Positions 31,819 to 32,783 of a DNA stretch of 32,783 nucleotides are shown here, one piece after another. Within the stretch, counting starts at the first letter, position 1. Each line of letters begins with the position of its first letter. Below the pieces are notes generated by a model, which had not been told where the DNA came from, did not search any database, and saw only the letters and a program-made list of their open reading frames with translations. The position numbers were made by a program, and so were the translations under genes. Source of the stretch: Candidatus Caenarcanales bacterium (GTDB lineage: Bacteria; Cyanobacteriota; Vampirovibrionia; LMEP-6097); contig JAKVAO010000024.1 of NCBI GenBank assembly GCA_022447685.1, forward strand, positions 1 to 32,783, given 5' to 3'.

Positions 31819-32710
31819 ATGTTGCGAACTGCACACACTTATCGCCAAGAAGCTCAATTAACTGGGCATACTGGCAGCAATTTATCGCGAAAGCCTCAAG
31901 GATATGAACAAGGACCTGTAGAAATTAAAGAACAATATATGCGCCACGGTGGAGAGTGGGGACTCTCTAGATTAAGGGGCAGCAGTCATAAATATAGATG
32001 GGAACAACTAAAAGCCGAGTGAGAGAGAAAGTAAAAACCGCGAGAATAAAAGCTATCTTCAAAAATGGGAGGAACAAAAACCAGCAATTGAAGATCCAAA
32101 GACTATTAAAACTGCCCAAGAGAGATTGGAAAAAATCTTTGATTTTTTAGAAGAACCTCTCTCAACAGAAAAGCAAACGAACAAAGAGGAAATATCTCAA
32201 GAAGTTATAGCACTTAAAAAAGAAATTGGTAGTGATTTTAGCCAAGCAAGCCTAGAGCAAAAAGAAGAACTGGAAAAACTTATGTACTCAATTCCAATGA
32301 CAAACAAAGATAGGTTTGAATTTGGAATATTAGCTAATCCTGACACTGAATTAAATGTGAGTGAGGAGGATCAAGAATTAATAAGCTCAGAACTTAAAAA
32401 GTTCTATGAATATATAGGCTAAGATGGGGAGGAGATTGAAAAACAAATCGTTAAAGATTTCCTGGAGCATAGACATTTAAATGCTGAGAGCGAATTCACT
32501 GATAAGAACAAAGTTAAAAAACTCAAAAAAGATAGACTACTAATCTCTGATCTTGATGCACCTCAGAGCAATCTTTTCAGAGAAGCGATACAAAGACAAC
32601 TAGATATCTACAACATTTTGTCAGAAAAAGTTATTTTCCCTGAAGAATTTCAGAATCAACAGAATAATTCCCAAATTACTAAAATTCTTAATGCCATTAA
32701 CGAAAGGTAA
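31819..32710 (+). pseudogene. gene of unknown function broken by a frameshift and an in-frame stop
   Basis: Three consecutive open segments look like one former gene. The first (ATG 31819, MLRTAHTYRQEAQLTGHTG) stops at TGA 32020. A second frame is open from 32012 (SERESKNRENKSYLQKW), so a one-base shift near 32012-32022 would join them; it ends at TAA 32420-32422 after KFYEYIG. The same frame is open again directly after that stop, without a start codon, to TAA 32708-32710 (IEKQIVKDFLEHRHLNAE, then LLISDLDAPQSNLFREAI). The last part resembles the 109-residue protein at 15243. Charged and helical, no membrane segment. Alternatively, these are separate small genes or contain assembly errors. 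Function unknown. Confidence 0.5.
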
Positions 32711-32742
32711 CTACTCAGGTAAATTGAAAATTAGCAGCAAAT

Positions 32743-32783
32743 ATGTTTTGGCAAGCTAGAATTGCAGATTGTCCTAATCTTTT
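32743..32783 (+). CDS. possible 5' end of a gene cut by the window edge
   Basis: ATG 32743 opens a frame (MFWQARIADCPNL) that runs off the right edge. There is no clear ribosome-binding site and only 13 codons can be read, so this is a weak call. Confidence 0.25.
   Translation, partial: MFWQARIADCPNL

Noticed and set aside
31819..32422. Use of TGA as a sense codon to join the broken frames
   Set aside because: TGA terminates several intact genes here (for example the genes ending at 7293 and 7796), so a reassigned code is not supported.

Overview
The window is about 33 kb of AT-rich bacterial chromosome, dense with genes on both strands. Core genes (hisS, cdsA, mgtE, pdxJ, mqnE, aroC, rpmB, rpsR) are mixed with many genes I cannot assign. 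The mix of a PilO-like pilus gene, a small Tic20/DUF4870-like membrane protein, the futalosine menaquinone enzyme MqnE, large secreted surface proteins and weak use of Shine-Dalgarno sites would fit a non-photosynthetic relative of Cyanobacteria (Melainabacteria/Vampirovibrionia type). That placement is inference and a marker-gene tree would be needed to settle it. I saw no tRNA, rRNA, CRISPR array, insertion sequence or prophage module.

Layout. 1-6.6 kb is a surface-protein region on the minus strand: a collagen-like secreted protein with a likely frameshift, a small coiled-coil membrane protein, a hairpin-rich intergenic segment, and a 1640-residue secreted protein with a strong terminator and promoter. 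7.0-8.0 kb holds a tandem duplication of a two-gene cassette of tiny membrane proteins, each copy preceded by a 23-bp element that recurs near 11.5 kb. 8.0-11.3 kb is an overlapping pair: a membrane-anchored, proline- and lysine-rich protein and a secreted leucine-rich-repeat protein. 11.5-14.0 kb is PilO-like, hisS and Tic20-like, closely packed.

14.0-18.6 kb (plus strand) holds three cytoplasmic helical paralogues of unknown function, a small basic protein separated from the second paralogue by one in-frame TAG, and a Met/Gln/Gly-rich protein. 18.6-25.4 kb is housekeeping: cdsA and mgtE overlap head to head, followed by a secreted glycoside-hydrolase-like protein, pdxJ, a sulfotransferase, a disordered small protein and mqnE. 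25.4-28.7 kb has a pair of secreted paralogues with two conserved cysteines each, a membrane protein with a clear leaderless promoter, and a zinc alcohol dehydrogenase. 28.7-31.6 kb is an rpsR-rpmB-HTH protein-aroC cluster. The right edge holds a broken gene with a frameshift and an in-frame stop, part of which resembles the small basic protein at 15.2 kb.

The most unusual signals are the duplicated mini-membrane cassette with its shared leader element, the three-paralogue helical family with interrupted reading frames, and the repeated placement of a -10 box 6-8 nt before start codons, which implies leaderless transcripts.
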